Shown here: one piece after another, positions 16,292 through 24,346 of the stretch
Numbering within the stretch: the first letter of the stretch is position 1
Layout of the letters: every line of letters starts with the position of its first letter
From: Gammaproteobacteria bacterium
GTDB lineage: Bacteria; Pseudomonadota; Gammaproteobacteria; UBA1113
Direction: 5' to 3'
Length of the DNA: 34,201 nt
Assembly (NCBI GenBank): GCA_021156165.1
Contig: JAJNBM010000011.1
Span: 1 to 34,201 of the forward strand
The notes under the pieces: model-generated
Told to the model about the DNA's origin: nothing
The model's input: the letters and a program-made list of their open reading frames with translations, nothing else
The model's database searches: none
Position numbers and translations under genes: made by a program

Positions 16292-17437
16292 ATGAATAAG
16301 AATACACTAAAAACCATTATAATGATCACTGCGTTGTTGTTAGGCTTGGCCGCTTGTAGCAGTGACGAAGAGAAAGTGACGACCAAGCCTTTGGCAGCAG
16401 TGCAAAACCCAGCTACGCTTAAGATCCTATGGCGCGGTCATACCGGCAATGGTAACGGCAAAAGTAGCATTAATTACGCGCCGGTATTAGCGGATGGCCA
16501 ATTATATACAGTCAGCGAAAATGGCACTATGGTTGTTTATGATGCTCAGAGTGGGCGGGTGATATGGCAGAAAAAAGCAGGCACGCCGTTAACTTCAGGG
16601 CCTACTGTAGGAGATGGTAAGTTATTTGTGAATGACAATCAAGGCGAATTATTGGTTTTTAACGCGAGTAATGGCGCTAAATTATTGACGATAGATTTAC
16701 CCAATAGAAGTTTTGCTGCGCCCGCTTATAGCAAAGGCATAGTGATAACTAAGACCATTGATGAGCAAATGCTCGCTTTTAATGCCGATAACGGCAGTCC
16801 AATCTGGAGTTATGAAGGCAATGTGCCTACAATGATTTTACAAGGTGGTAGCTCACCCGTTATAAATGACGATATTGTAATTCAAGGCAGTGCGGATGGA
16901 AAAGTGACCCTAGTAACCTTGGATAAGGGCCAATTGTTATGGCAGCGTGCTGCGGCACAACCTAATGGTATTTCCGATATTGCGCGTATGGTCGACATCG
17001 ATGCCAATCCACTCATCCATAATAATGTGATTTATGTGGGCAGTTATCAGGGTAGTTTAGTTGCCATAGATAAATTTAATGCGACACCTATTTGGGAGCA
17101 TCGCCTCTCTACTCGCAGTGGTTTGGCCCTGTCTACTAATGCACTTTTTGTCACGGATACTAGAGGTCGTGTATGGGCATTTAATCCCACTACCGGTAAA
17201 GTCTTGTGGCGGCAAAATAAATTATTAGGCCGTACCTTAACTGCGCCCGCCATTTCCGGGGATAATATAGTGGTTGCCGATACACAGGGGGATGTGCATT
17301 GGTTAAGCCAAAGCGATGGCCATTTTGTTGCGCGTGTACAAATGGACAAAGAGGGTATTGCTTCAAACCCGATTGCCGATGCTAATACGGTTTTTGTCAT
17401 ATCCAGTAAAGGCGCAGTAGCCGCCTACAGTTTGTAG
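16292..17437 (+). CDS. bamB: Outer-membrane protein assembly lipoprotein BamB
   Basis: A lipoprotein of the BAM complex that helps insert beta-barrel proteins into the outer membrane. Signal peptide TIIMITALLLGLAAC with lipobox LAAC (Cys22), then Ser-Ser-Asp, which favours neither strict inner-membrane retention nor otherwise. From residue 45 an eight-bladed PQQ-like beta-propeller is visible as repeats of the form VYDAQSGRVIWQKKAGTPL, FNASNGAKLLTIDL, FNADNGSPIWSYEG and FNPTTGKVLWRQN. The length of 381 is normal. It starts immediately after the yfgM stop and is followed after 8 bases by der. Confidence 0.96.
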   Translation: MNKNTLKTIIMITALLLGLAACSSDEEKVTTKPLAAVQNPATLKILWRGHTGNGNGKSSINYAPVLADGQLYTVSENGTMVVYDAQSGRVIWQKKAGTPLTSGPTVGDGKLFVNDNQGELLVFNASNGAKLLTIDLPNRSFAAPAYSKGIVITKTIDEQMLAFNADNGSPIWSYEGNVPTMILQGGSSPVINDDIVIQGSADGKVTLVTLDKGQLLWQRAAAQPNGISDIARMVDIDANPLIHNNVIYVGSYQGSLVAIDKFNATPIWEHRLSTRSGLALSTNALFVTDTRGRVWAFNPTTGKVLWRQNKLLGRTLTAPAISGDNIVVADTQGDVHWLSQSDGHFVARVQMDKEGIASNPIADANTVFVISSKGAVAAYSL

Positions 17438-17445
17438 GAATAGTG

Positions 17446-18840
17446 ATGTTACCTGTTATTGCCATTGTGGGTAGGCCTAATGTAGGGAAATCTACCTTAT
17501 TTAATCGCATCACCCGTACGCGCGATGCTTTAATCGCCGATGAGCCAGGTGTGACCCGCGATCGCCAATATGGTGAAGGATGTAGTATAGAGGAGCAACG
17601 CTTTATCGTCATTGATACCGGCGGCATAGGCGAGGCCGCAGCCGACATTGAACACCTTACTGAAGCGCAAGCGCGTTTGGCCATGCAAGAAGCCGATATA
17701 CTATTGTTTATGGTAGATGCCAAGTCTGGCGTTACCAGTGCGGATGTAGAAGTAGCCAACGAGTTACGGCGCTTAGGCAAAAAAGTGCATCTAGTGGTGA
17801 ATAAAGTCGATGGTAAAGTCATTGACGAAGTCGTAGCAGATTTTTACCAATTGGGTTTTAGCGATGTCCATGCCATTGCCGCTAGCCATGGTCGCGGCGT
17901 CAATGCTTTATTAGAAACTGTTTTAAGCGAGTTACCTAAACCTGAAGCAGAATTAGAAGAAGAGCCTAAACCCAGCGGTATTAAAGTGGCTATTGTAGGG
18001 CGACCTAATGTAGGTAAATCCACTTTAATCAATCGCTTATTGGGAGAAGAGCGCACCATCGTTTACGACATGCCTGGAACGACACGAAGCAGCATTTATA
18101 TTTCCCATGTACACCATGATGTAGAATATACCTTTATTGATACCGCTGGCGTGAGACGGCGAGCGCAAGTGACAGAAACGGTGGAAACCTTTTCGGTGAT
18201 CAAAGCTTTGCAAGCGATTGAAGCAGCTGATGTGTCTATATTGGTTTTAAATGCACGTGAGGAAATTTCGCAACAAGATCAACGTTTGTTTAATTATATT
18301 ATCGAAGCGGGTCGTGCGGTAGTGATTGCCGTTAATAAATGGGATGGCTTGGATAACGAAACCAAAAAGAATGTGCGCGGTGCGCTCAAAGATTCTTTCC
18401 ATTTTGTAGATTATGTCAAAATTCAGTGCATATCAGCCTTGCATGGTACGGGCGTGGGTAATTTATACACTTATATTAAACAAGCTTATCGATCGTCGCG
18501 TATGGAGCTTACTACAGGTCGTTTGACGACGATTCTACAAGATGCAACTACACGTCATGAACCGCCGATGGTTCATGGACGACGCATTAAATTGCGTTTG
18601 GCGCATGCAGGCGGCCATCAACCGCCAATCATCGTCATTCATGGGAAGCAAACGGAGGCGCTGCCTGAAACTTACAAACGCTATTTAATGCACGTGTATC
18701 ATAAAGCACTTAAAATTGTGGGTACGCCTATACGCTTACAATTTAAAACGGATAGCAACCCATACGAAGGTAAAAAAAATGTTTTAACACCAGGACAGCA
18801 GCAAAAACGAAAACGGATGATGCGTTTTTATAGGAAGTAA
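17446..18840 (+). CDS. der: Ribosome assembly GTPase Der (EngA)
   Basis: A GTPase with two tandem G domains, needed for 50S subunit maturation. First G domain: GRPNVGKSTLFN (G1, residues 9-20), DTGG (G3) and NKVD (G4). Second G domain: GRPNVGKSTLINRLLGEERT near residue 184, DTAGVRR and NKWDG. A C-terminal KH-like domain runs from about 355 to a basic end (QQKRKRMMRFYRK). ATG 17446 gives the family's MLPVIAIVGRPNVGK start and a 6-base spacer from AGGA 17436-17439; GTG 17443 is 3 bases closer and less likely. The product has 464 residues. Confidence 0.98.
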   Translation: MLPVIAIVGRPNVGKSTLFNRITRTRDALIADEPGVTRDRQYGEGCSIEEQRFIVIDTGGIGEAAADIEHLTEAQARLAMQEADILLFMVDAKSGVTSADVEVANELRRLGKKVHLVVNKVDGKVIDEVVADFYQLGFSDVHAIAASHGRGVNALLETVLSELPKPEAELEEEPKPSGIKVAIVGRPNVGKSTLINRLLGEERTIVYDMPGTTRSSIYISHVHHDVEYTFIDTAGVRRRAQVTETVETFSVIKALQAIEAADVSILVLNAREEISQQDQRLFNYIIEAGRAVVIAVNKWDGLDNETKKNVRGALKDSFHFVDYVKIQCISALHGTGVGNLYTYIKQAYRSSRMELTTGRLTTILQDATTRHEPPMVHGRRIKLRLAHAGGHQPPIIVIHGKQTEALPETYKRYLMHVYHKALKIVGTPIRLQFKTDSNPYEGKKNVLTPGQQQKRKRMMRFYRK

Positions 18841-18864
18841 TGTATTCGTGATAGAAGGGATAAA

Positions 18865-19521
18865 ATGAATAACAAGCTTAAATTTTCTTTTGCACAGCGA
18901 TATACTCAGGAATACTCCAATATATATTACGAAAGACATAAAAAAGGAATTCTAAAGCGATTTTCTAATATATTAGAGCAGAATATGGCTGCTAAAGTCT
19001 TAAAGATGGCGGGTTACCCGAAATCTGTTTTAGATTTGCCTTGTGGCGCAGGGAGATTCTTGCAAACCATATTGAATACAGGTTGTGAAAGAACCCTAGC
19101 CGGAGATAATTCCCCTGGCATGTTGCAAGTTATAAAAGATAAATTTCCATCCGCAATATTAGAAAAATTAGAACTACTAGAGCTAGATCTTGTAGACATC
19201 CATTTACCGGATAAAAGTGTGGATAGCATATTATGCATGCGTTTTATGCACCATATTCGTGAGCCGCACCACCGGATTGCAATTTATAAAGAGTTGCAAC
19301 GAGTTGCACGCGATACGGTTTGCATATCCAATTGGGCGGAGGGGAATTACAAAAGTTATAGAGAACGCCTGCGTGCAAAAAGAAAGGGGGTGGCGTCGCG
19401 TTGCTTGAATTCCGCGCAATTGGAGAAAGAATTTGACGATGCAGGCTTTACCATCGTGGGTAAAATCGACATGCTACCCAGGATCCTATATTGGTGCACT
19501 TACGTGTTAAAAGTAGATTGA
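18865..19521 (+). CDS. Class I SAM-dependent methyltransferase, substrate unknown
   Basis: A cytoplasmic protein of 218 residues. The SAM-binding motif I is VLDLPCGAGRF (residues 55-65), with the acidic residue of motif II in LAGDNSPGML near 86 and motif IV-like VDSILCMRFMHHI near 120 (Methyltransf_11/25 pattern). The N terminus is rich in Tyr, Lys and Arg (FAQRYTQEYSNIYYERHKKG). AAGGGA lies about 6 bases before the ATG. It stands 24 bases behind der and may be the last gene of that run. Nothing in sequence or context names the substrate; lipid, quinone or small-molecule acceptors are all possible. Confidence 0.8.
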   Translation: MNNKLKFSFAQRYTQEYSNIYYERHKKGILKRFSNILEQNMAAKVLKMAGYPKSVLDLPCGAGRFLQTILNTGCERTLAGDNSPGMLQVIKDKFPSAILEKLELLELDLVDIHLPDKSVDSILCMRFMHHIREPHHRIAIYKELQRVARDTVCISNWAEGNYKSYRERLRAKRKGVASRCLNSAQLEKEFDDAGFTIVGKIDMLPRILYWCTYVLKVD

Positions 19522-19573
19522 ATCCATTTTACGTACTGGATAGCGAATATGCTCCTATAGTATAGACAAAAAT

Positions 19574-19623
19574 ATCGCGTCCTCGTTAAAAAACTCTAAG
19601 AGGTTCATTAACCAGGGCGCGAT
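19574..19623. terminator. inverted repeat between convergent genes, possible bidirectional terminator
   Basis: Arms 19574-19589 (ATCGCGTCCTCGTTAA) and 19608-19623 (TTAACCAGGGCGCGAT) pair at 14 of 16 positions around an 18-base loop that itself holds CTCTAAGAG. It lies between the methyltransferase stop (19521) and the stop of the opposite-strand DUF2383 gene (19654). There is no long T-run on either side, so termination is inferred from position. Confidence 0.45.
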
Positions 19624-19653
19624 GTATGAACAGAAATAAGCACGTCAGCTAGC

Positions 19654-20106
19654 TTATTTATCTTTTTTTATTACCATTTCTAGCCATTCTTTATGTCTTC
19701 TTTCGTCCTCAAGGCCCCGAGTGAGGGTGTCTATTGCATCCACCCATTTTTCTGCGTGCGCATTTAAACGCTCATAAGCTTTATTGGTATCCATTTCATT
19801 CGAGAGCATAGCGTTGAGAATGCTATTATCCCCAAAGAGATTTCCCAAAACGACTTTACCTTGAGTTAACAATCCTTTTAGGCTAGGGCCTTCTGGTATC
19901 TTAGCCTGATGCATTTGAAGAAGTTTACGAATTTCTTCAATATGACGTTGATGATCATTTTTAAACTCACGCAGTTTGGCCTTGTAATCTTCTTTTTCTA
20001 AACGATTAATAGCCGCCTCATAGGCTTCAACTGCATCATAATCTAATTCACAAAGCTCATAAAGAGCATCTTCAAATTTTGTCTGTGTTCCTACTGCAGT
20101 AGTCAT
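19654..20106 (-). CDS. Ferritin-like DUF2383 protein
   Basis: A 150-residue all-helical protein of the PA2169/DUF2383 ferritin-like family. Helix 1 holds CELDYDAVEAYEAAINRL (residues 19-36), helix 2 DHQRHIEEIRKLL (51-63) with His55, helix 3 NEMDTNKAYERLNAHAEKW, and helix 4 DERRHKEWLEMV; the Glu and Glu-x-x-His positions match a four-helix bundle able to hold two metal ions. No signal peptide is present. The ribosome site is AAAGGGGG just before the ATG. The function of the family is not settled; members are often stress-linked. Its neighbours (sodB, grxD, peroxiredoxin) agree with an iron or oxidative-stress role, which is inference. Confidence 0.82.
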   Translation of the reverse strand: MTTAVGTQTKFEDALYELCELDYDAVEAYEAAINRLEKEDYKAKLREFKNDHQRHIEEIRKLLQMHQAKIPEGPSLKGLLTQGKVVLGNLFGDNSILNAMLSNEMDTNKAYERLNAHAEKWVDAIDTLTRGLEDERRHKEWLEMVIKKDK

Positions 20107-20425
20107 AAAAACCCCCTTTAGTTTATAGATGAAATTAAGTGTATGTACTCTTCGCGAAAGTCATTGCGATAAGTATAATTGGGCCCATATTATTTGCCCG
20201 CTGTTCAACACTTTTTATTTTAGAGAACAACCACTATTTTACTGTTGCTTCTAATTATTTTCAATGATGAAATGAAGTAATTTTAAGTAGAAATTTCGCA
20301 AAAATAAATTTGGTGATTTCGAATAAAAAAATATAGTTTGTGAATATTTATTTTTGCAGTATATACGCATTACCAGTGAAGATGGGATTCATACTAGAAG
20401 AGATATCCTATACCCCAGGGCTATT

Positions 20426-20449
20426 GTAGGGGCAACTCGCGAATCGCCC
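20426..20449 (+). repeat. single REP-like hairpin, variant core
   Basis: GTAG at 20426-20429 followed by GGGCAACTCGCGAATCGCCC, an imperfect stem-loop. It has the same GTAG tag and GGGC...GCCC stem ends as the copies at 8500, 22405 and 27354 but a different loop and inner stem. Confidence 0.55.
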
Positions 20450-20638
20450 GAATAGTCCTCTGCAATAAACGTTTCGCAACTTCAAAGGGAATGTGCATAG
20501 ACCCATTTCACTTGAAGATGCGGGGTCTAGATGAATACTATAGATTTGAATCGAAGTGTTGTTATCCTCGTCAAGGATAGGGTTCAAGCTTGTGTGAATT
20601 ACGCACCATAACTTTCTACAATGCTACGAAACATGAAT

Positions 20639-20678
20639 CGCGTCATTGCTGTTGCTGTAAAGGGAAAGCAATGACGCG
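20639..20678. terminator. strong hairpin behind sodB
   Basis: A perfect 12-base inverted repeat, CGCGTCATTGCT (20639-20650) and AGCAATGACGCG (20667-20678), with a 16-base loop, begins 18 bases beyond the sodB stop on the minus strand. There is no T-run after it, so it may act by protecting the 3' end or as a non-classical terminator. Confidence 0.5.
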
Positions 20679-20695
20679 TCATACCAGGAAGTGGA

Positions 20696-21280
20696 TTATC
20701 CCCGGTTGAAATTTTTTTCAGCAAAATCCCAATTGACCACAGCCCAGAAATTTTCTAGATACTTAGGTCGTGCATTGCGCGTGTCTATATAATAAGCGTG
20801 TTCCCAAACATCACAGGTTAATAAGGGTATAAAGCCATTTTGTGTAATCGGGGTCGCGGCATTTTGCGTTTGCAGGATTTCAATTTCACCCTGGGGGTTT
20901 TTCACTAACCATGCCCAACCTGAGCCAAACAAGGTGACAGCTGCTTTGGTAAATTCTTCTTTAAACTTTTCGAAAGAGCCAAACTTAGTATTAATAGCAG
21001 CGGCCAAAGCGCCTTCGGGGGTGGGTCTCGCCTTAGGAGTTAAAGAATGCCAGTAAAAGGTATGGTTCCATACTTGTGCGGCATTGTTAAAGATACCCCC
21101 AGAAGATTTTTTGATGATGGTTTCTAGATCTTCATTCGCCAGGGGATTGTCAGTCAGCAATTTATTGAGGTTATCGACATAAGCACGATGGTGTTTGCCA
21201 TAGTGGTATTCTAAGGTTTCTTGGGAAATATAAGGGGTTAAGGCATCTATAGAGTAGGGTAGTGGTGGTAGTTCAATCAT
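20696..21280 (-). CDS. sodB: Superoxide dismutase, Fe type
   Basis: Converts superoxide to hydrogen peroxide and oxygen in the cytoplasm. Metal ligands: His26 (LEYHYGKHH), the His of QVWNHTFYW near 75, Asp157 and His161 in the signature [13 protein letters not shown]. The Gln of [11 protein letters not shown] favours the Fe branch over Mn. The length of 194 is typical and there is no signal peptide. The GGAG ribosome site stands just before the ATG. It is divergent from grxD with about 100 bases between them, and the two promoters appear to interleave. Confidence 0.96.
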   Translation of the reverse strand: MIELPPLPYSIDALTPYISQETLEYHYGKHHRAYVDNLNKLLTDNPLANEDLETIIKKSSGGIFNNAAQVWNHTFYWHSLTPKARPTPEGALAAAINTKFGSFEKFKEEFTKAAVTLFGSGWAWLVKNPQGEIEILQTQNAATPITQNGFIPLLTCDVWEHAYYIDTRNARPKYLENFWAVVNWDFAEKNFNRG

Positions 21281-21317
21281 GATAATTCTCCGTCTAAAAT
21301 AGGTATAATGTGAGGAT

Positions 21318-21346
21318 AGTGTAAGGCTCTGGCGCTATTTTGGCAA
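21318..21346 (-). promoter_or_regulatory. putative sigma70 promoter for sodB
   Basis: On the minus strand, TTGCCA (21341-21346, 5 of 6) and TACACT (21318-21323, 4 of 6) are exactly 17 bases apart. The sodB start codon is about 38 bases downstream of the -10. Confidence 0.55.
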
Positions 21347-21349
21347 GTG

Positions 21350-21358
21350 TGGTACAAT
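21350..21358 (+). promoter_or_regulatory. putative extended -10 promoter for grxD
   Basis: TGGTACAAT at 21350-21358 is a TGn-extended -10 box (TACAAT, 5 of 6), 25 bases before the grxD ATG. It overlaps the upstream region of the divergent sodB promoter, whose -35 is only 4 bases away. Confidence 0.45.
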
Positions 21359-21383
21359 TTATGGATATGTAATCGGAGGAAAT

Positions 21384-21698
21384 ATGGCCTTGATAGAACG
21401 TTTAAAAGCGCAAATAGTAGAACATGACGTGTTAATTTATATGAAGGGCACCCCAGACGAGCCTAGATGTGGATTTTCTGCACAGGCAGTGTCTGTATTG
21501 AAAGCGATGGGCCAACCCTTTGCTTTTGTTGATATTTTGGCCGATCCGGAGGTGCGAGCAACCTTGCCGCAGGTATCTAATTGGCCAACCTTCCCCCAAA
21601 TTTTCGTCAAGGGCGAACTCATCGGCGGCTGTGATATCTTATTGTCCCTGTACGAAAGCGGCGAGTTAAAAGCGTTATTTGACAAAAAGTTAGGGTAA
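21384..21698 (+). CDS. grxD: Monothiol glutaredoxin (Grx4/GrxD type)
   Basis: A CGFS-type glutaredoxin that carries [2Fe-2S] clusters with glutathione and works in iron-sulfur delivery and iron sensing. The motif is Cys29-Gly-Phe-Ser in EPRCGFSAQAV. The glutathione-binding NWPTFPQIFVKGELIGGCDI (near residues 71-90) is intact. The length of 104 is usual. GGAGGAAAT precedes the ATG. It lies between sodB (divergent) and a peroxiredoxin gene 47 bases downstream, a redox/iron neighbourhood. Confidence 0.96.
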   Translation: MALIERLKAQIVEHDVLIYMKGTPDEPRCGFSAQAVSVLKAMGQPFAFVDILADPEVRATLPQVSNWPTFPQIFVKGELIGGCDILLSLYESGELKALFDKKLG

Positions 21699-21745
21699 TT
21701 CTACCCCGCGTTTTCTTAATTTATAATTTAATTGGAGAGTTCATT

Positions 21746-22351
21746 ATGACGGTATTAGTAGGGCGCAATGCGCCAGATTTTAAAGCAAGTGCGGTTTTGG
21801 CGAGTGGTGAGATTATCAACGATTACCATTTCGCGGAGCGTGCTAAGGGTAAGGAAGCCTTAGTTTTCTTTTATCCTTTGGACTTTACTTTTGTTTGTCC
21901 TACAGAACTAATTGCGTTAGATAAACGTATGGCCGAATTTCAGGCGCGTAATGTAGAAGTCATAGCGGTGTCCATAGATTCGCAATTCACCCATGCCGCT
22001 TGGCGCAATACGCCAGTCAACAAGGGTGGTATTGGTGCTGTAAAATATACGATGGTGGCCGATGTTAACCACAGTATTTGCCAAGCCTATGGCGTAGAGC
22101 ATCCTACTGCTAGCGTTGCTTTCCGCGCTGCAGTTTTGGTGGATGCGAATGGATTGGTGCGTAGCCAAATTATTAATGATTTGCCTATAGGCCGGGATGT
22201 AGATGAAATACTGCGTCTAATTGATGCTATTCAATTCGCCAATAAACACGGTGAAGTTTGCCCGGCAGGCTGGCAAAAAGGCGAAAAAGCAATGAAACCT
22301 ACCGCTGATGGTGTGAGTTCTTATTTGTCTGATAATGCAGACGTCTTGTAA
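21746..22351 (+). CDS. Typical 2-Cys peroxiredoxin (AhpC/Prx1 family)
   Basis: Reduces hydrogen peroxide and organic peroxides. The peroxidatic Cys51 lies in DFTFVCPTEL and the resolving Cys172 in GEVCPAGWQKGEKAMKPT; both motifs are those of the AhpC/TSA branch. The product has 201 residues. GGAG at about 21733 precedes the ATG. No ahpF is adjacent, so its reductant (thioredoxin or another system) is unknown. It follows grxD by 47 bases on the same strand and may share its transcript. A REP-like hairpin lies 54 bases behind the stop. Confidence 0.93.
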   Translation: MTVLVGRNAPDFKASAVLASGEIINDYHFAERAKGKEALVFFYPLDFTFVCPTELIALDKRMAEFQARNVEVIAVSIDSQFTHAAWRNTPVNKGGIGAVKYTMVADVNHSICQAYGVEHPTASVAFRAAVLVDANGLVRSQIINDLPIGRDVDEILRLIDAIQFANKHGEVCPAGWQKGEKAMKPTADGVSSYLSDNADVL

Positions 22352-22404
22352 TTCTGAATGGAATTGATCAGATTGGCTTAGGGACAACCTTCCGAGGTTC
22401 TCCT

Positions 22405-22439
22405 GTTAGGGCAGGCCCGCACACAGGGCCTGCCCCTAC
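22405..22439 (-). repeat. single REP-like hairpin overlapping the rnt stop codon
   Basis: The + strand reads TTAGGGCAGGCCC, a CGCACACA loop, then GGGCCTGCCCCTAC; on the minus strand this is GTAG followed by a perfect GGGCAGGCCC/GGGCCTGCCC stem. It lies between the convergent peroxiredoxin and rnt genes, and the CTA at 22436-22438 is the complement of the rnt TAG stop. Confidence 0.8.
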
Positions 22440-23065
22440 AATACTCCCTCCCAGCCCCCTAACTTTTGCCAACGATTGACAATAAAACAAAACAATTCCG
22501 CAGTGCGTTCGGCATCATATAAGGCTGAGTGCGCTTGTTTACTATCGAACTCTAAGTTAGCGCGTTCCAGGGCGGTTGCGAGTACCGTTTCACCTAAAGC
22601 GAGCGCACTTAAGGCCGCGGTGTCGAAGGTCGTAAAAGGGTGAAAAATATTTTTGATGTGGTTGCGTTCACAAGCGGCGGTGACAAAGCTGAGATCAAAA
22701 GCGGCATTATGGCCGACCAAGACGCAGCGTTTGCAATGCGCTAGTTTCATCTCTTTTTTTAAGCTTGCAAATAATTCAGTGAGCGCTTTTTTTTCATCAA
22801 TGGCCATACGAAAAGGATGATCGGGAATAATGCCAGTAAAAGCCAATGACGCGGGGTCAAGCTTGGCACCTTCAAAGGGCAAGGTGGCGTAAAAAATAGA
22901 GTGTTTGGGTTGTAAAAAACCATGCTCATTCATTTCTACACTTACGGCCGCAATTTCTAATAGAGCATTTGTCTTAGCATCAAAACCCGCGGTTTCAACG
23001 TCGATGATCACCGGGAAAAACCCGCGGAAACGTTTTGCCAAAGAAGTATTTATAATGTCATTCAT
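22436..23065 (-). CDS. rnt: Ribonuclease T
   Basis: A DEDDh 3'-5' exoribonuclease that trims the 3' ends of tRNA and other stable RNAs. Catalytic residues: Asp22 and Glu24 in IIDVETAGFD, Asp in VGHNAAFDLSF near residue 107, and His179 with Asp184 in AHSALYDAERTAELF. The length of 209 fits RNase T. Its start overlaps the end of pyrC by 8 bases, so the two are probably co-transcribed. Its stop codon TAG is part of a REP-like repeat, so the last codons (after WQKLGGW) may have been altered by the repeat. Confidence 0.94.
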   Translation of the reverse strand: MNDIINTSLAKRFRGFFPVIIDVETAGFDAKTNALLEIAAVSVEMNEHGFLQPKHSIFYATLPFEGAKLDPASLAFTGIIPDHPFRMAIDEKKALTELFASLKKEMKLAHCKRCVLVGHNAAFDLSFVTAACERNHIKNIFHPFTTFDTAALSALALGETVLATALERANLEFDSKQAHSALYDAERTAELFCFIVNRWQKLGGWEGVL

Positions 23066-24113
23066 TGGGTTGGCCTTCTATAGGCTGACATTGCCAGGAT
23101 AAGGTTTGCCCAGCCAATAAGGGGATAAAAGTTAAATCGTCTGTAGTATAAGCCTTCGGTACTACCCACGGACTTTGCGTTAAACGGAGGCGCTGTGTAT
23201 TGATAGGTAATTGATAAAAGCGCGCGCCATTGATGCTGGTAAAAGCCTCTAATAAAGGCAGAGCTTGATGTGCCGCAAATAATTCCGCCAATAGGGGTAA
23301 AGCTATGGGGCTGGTAAAGCAGCCAGCACAACCACAGGCACTGTATTTTTTATCTTGTACATGGGGCGCGCTGTCGGTACCTAAGAAAAATTGACTTTGA
23401 TTTTTTGTCATCACAGCTTGTTGCAGTTTTTGCTGATGATGGTGGCGCTTTAAAATGGGCAAACAATAATAGTCTGGCCTAATACCGCCTGCCAATAAAT
23501 GGTTGCGGTTAAAGGCTAAATGATGCGCGGTAATGGTGGCGGCAATGTGTGCAGGCATGCTCTGTACCCAATCGACCGCCTCTGCGGTGGTGATATGTTC
23601 CAATACAATAGGTAATTTGGGAAAACGATGTTGCAATGGTTGTAGAACCGTATCAATAAAACGCGCTTCGCGATCAAAGATATCAATCGTGCTAGTGGTT
23701 ACTTCGCCATGTATCAGTAGCGGTAGCGCTAATTCTTCCATCACAGATAAATGGGCAAACTGTTTATGGATATCGTCTATGCCCCAATCGGAGTGTGTGG
23801 TGGCACCTTGAGGATATAATTTGACGCCTAAGATCCAAGGGCACTGCTTCGCTTCACGTAGAGTGGCTTCATTTAAATCGTTTGTAAAATACACAGAAAA
23901 ATAGGGGGAAAAATGTTCATCTTGAGTAACGGCTAAGATACGTTGTCTGTAGCTCAATATATTTGGGACTGTCGTTAATGGTGGGGTCAGATTAGGCATG
24001 GCCAGTACGCGGGCAAATGTGCGTTCGGCTAAAGGAACAGTTAGTTTTAACGTGGTGTGATCGCGCAAATGTATATGCCAATCGTCTGGCCGAATAATAT
24101 TCAGGGTCTGCAT
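23058..24113 (-). CDS. pyrC: Dihydroorotase (PyrC, class II)
   Basis: A zinc enzyme of pyrimidine synthesis that closes carbamoyl-aspartate to dihydroorotate. His13 and His15 (DDWHIHLRD) start the binuclear metal site; the carboxylated lysine lies in LGVKLYPQGATTHSD near residue 98, further ligands in LIHGEV near 137 and EHITT near 174, and the catalytic Asp in LGTDSAPH near 246. The 351-residue length and the N terminus match the E. coli PyrC type rather than the longer PyrC' of pseudomonads. It overlaps rnt by 8 bases. Confidence 0.96.
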   Translation of the reverse strand: MQTLNIIRPDDWHIHLRDHTTLKLTVPLAERTFARVLAMPNLTPPLTTVPNILSYRQRILAVTQDEHFSPYFSVYFTNDLNEATLREAKQCPWILGVKLYPQGATTHSDWGIDDIHKQFAHLSVMEELALPLLIHGEVTTSTIDIFDREARFIDTVLQPLQHRFPKLPIVLEHITTAEAVDWVQSMPAHIAATITAHHLAFNRNHLLAGGIRPDYYCLPILKRHHHQQKLQQAVMTKNQSQFFLGTDSAPHVQDKKYSACGCAGCFTSPIALPLLAELFAAHQALPLLEAFTSINGARFYQLPINTQRLRLTQSPWVVPKAYTTDDLTFIPLLAGQTLSWQCQPIEGQPNE

Positions 24114-24246
24114 TTTTAGAATGGCCTATGGTATAGCTGATACTCAATTATAGCGCATTTTTGATTCTAGAGAGCAGGCTTGGTAGTGATAGTTAAAAAT
24201 ATTTTTTTAACTCGCGTAAAAAAGCTGGTATTTTCTAAAGTGGCTG

Positions 24247-24255
24247 TGGTATGAT
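24247..24255 (+). promoter_or_regulatory. possible extended -10 promoter for the porin gene
   Basis: TGGTATGAT (24247-24255) matches a TGn-extended -10 with TATGAT (5 of 6); no good -35 precedes it. This gives a leader of about 85 bases before the porin ATG. A 20-base AT palindrome (GTTAAAAATA/TTTTTTTAAC, 24192-24211) lies upstream and could bind a regulator. I see no convincing Fur box. Confidence 0.3.
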
Positions 24256-24346
24256 TTTTTGTGGGGAATTTTCAATCATAAAAAAATAATAGCTTGACTT
24301 ATTTTTGTTCAAAACGTTTGGATTGTATTTAAAAAGGGGTTTTCCT

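Larger units (their letters stand above)
20107..20695. other. 589-base gap between the DUF2383 gene and sodB
   Basis: No gene seen on either strand. The right half carries a single REP-like hairpin at 20426-20449 and a perfect 12-base inverted repeat at 20639-20678 behind sodB. The stretch 20221-20370 is very AT-rich. The DUF2383 promoter should lie in 20120-20220 on the minus strand, where a TTGAAC and several TATA-like runs occur, but no pair has good spacing. Confidence 0.6.

Noticed and set aside
20107..20695. A tRNA or structured regulatory RNA gene in the large gap behind sodB
   Set aside because: I found hairpins but no cloverleaf, no TTCGA-type T-loop with CCA end, and no known riboswitch pattern.
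24114..24346. A Fur box before the LbtU-like porin gene
   Set aside because: AT-rich stretches and a 20-base AT palindrome are present, but none matches the GATAAT-type repeats of a Fur site well enough.
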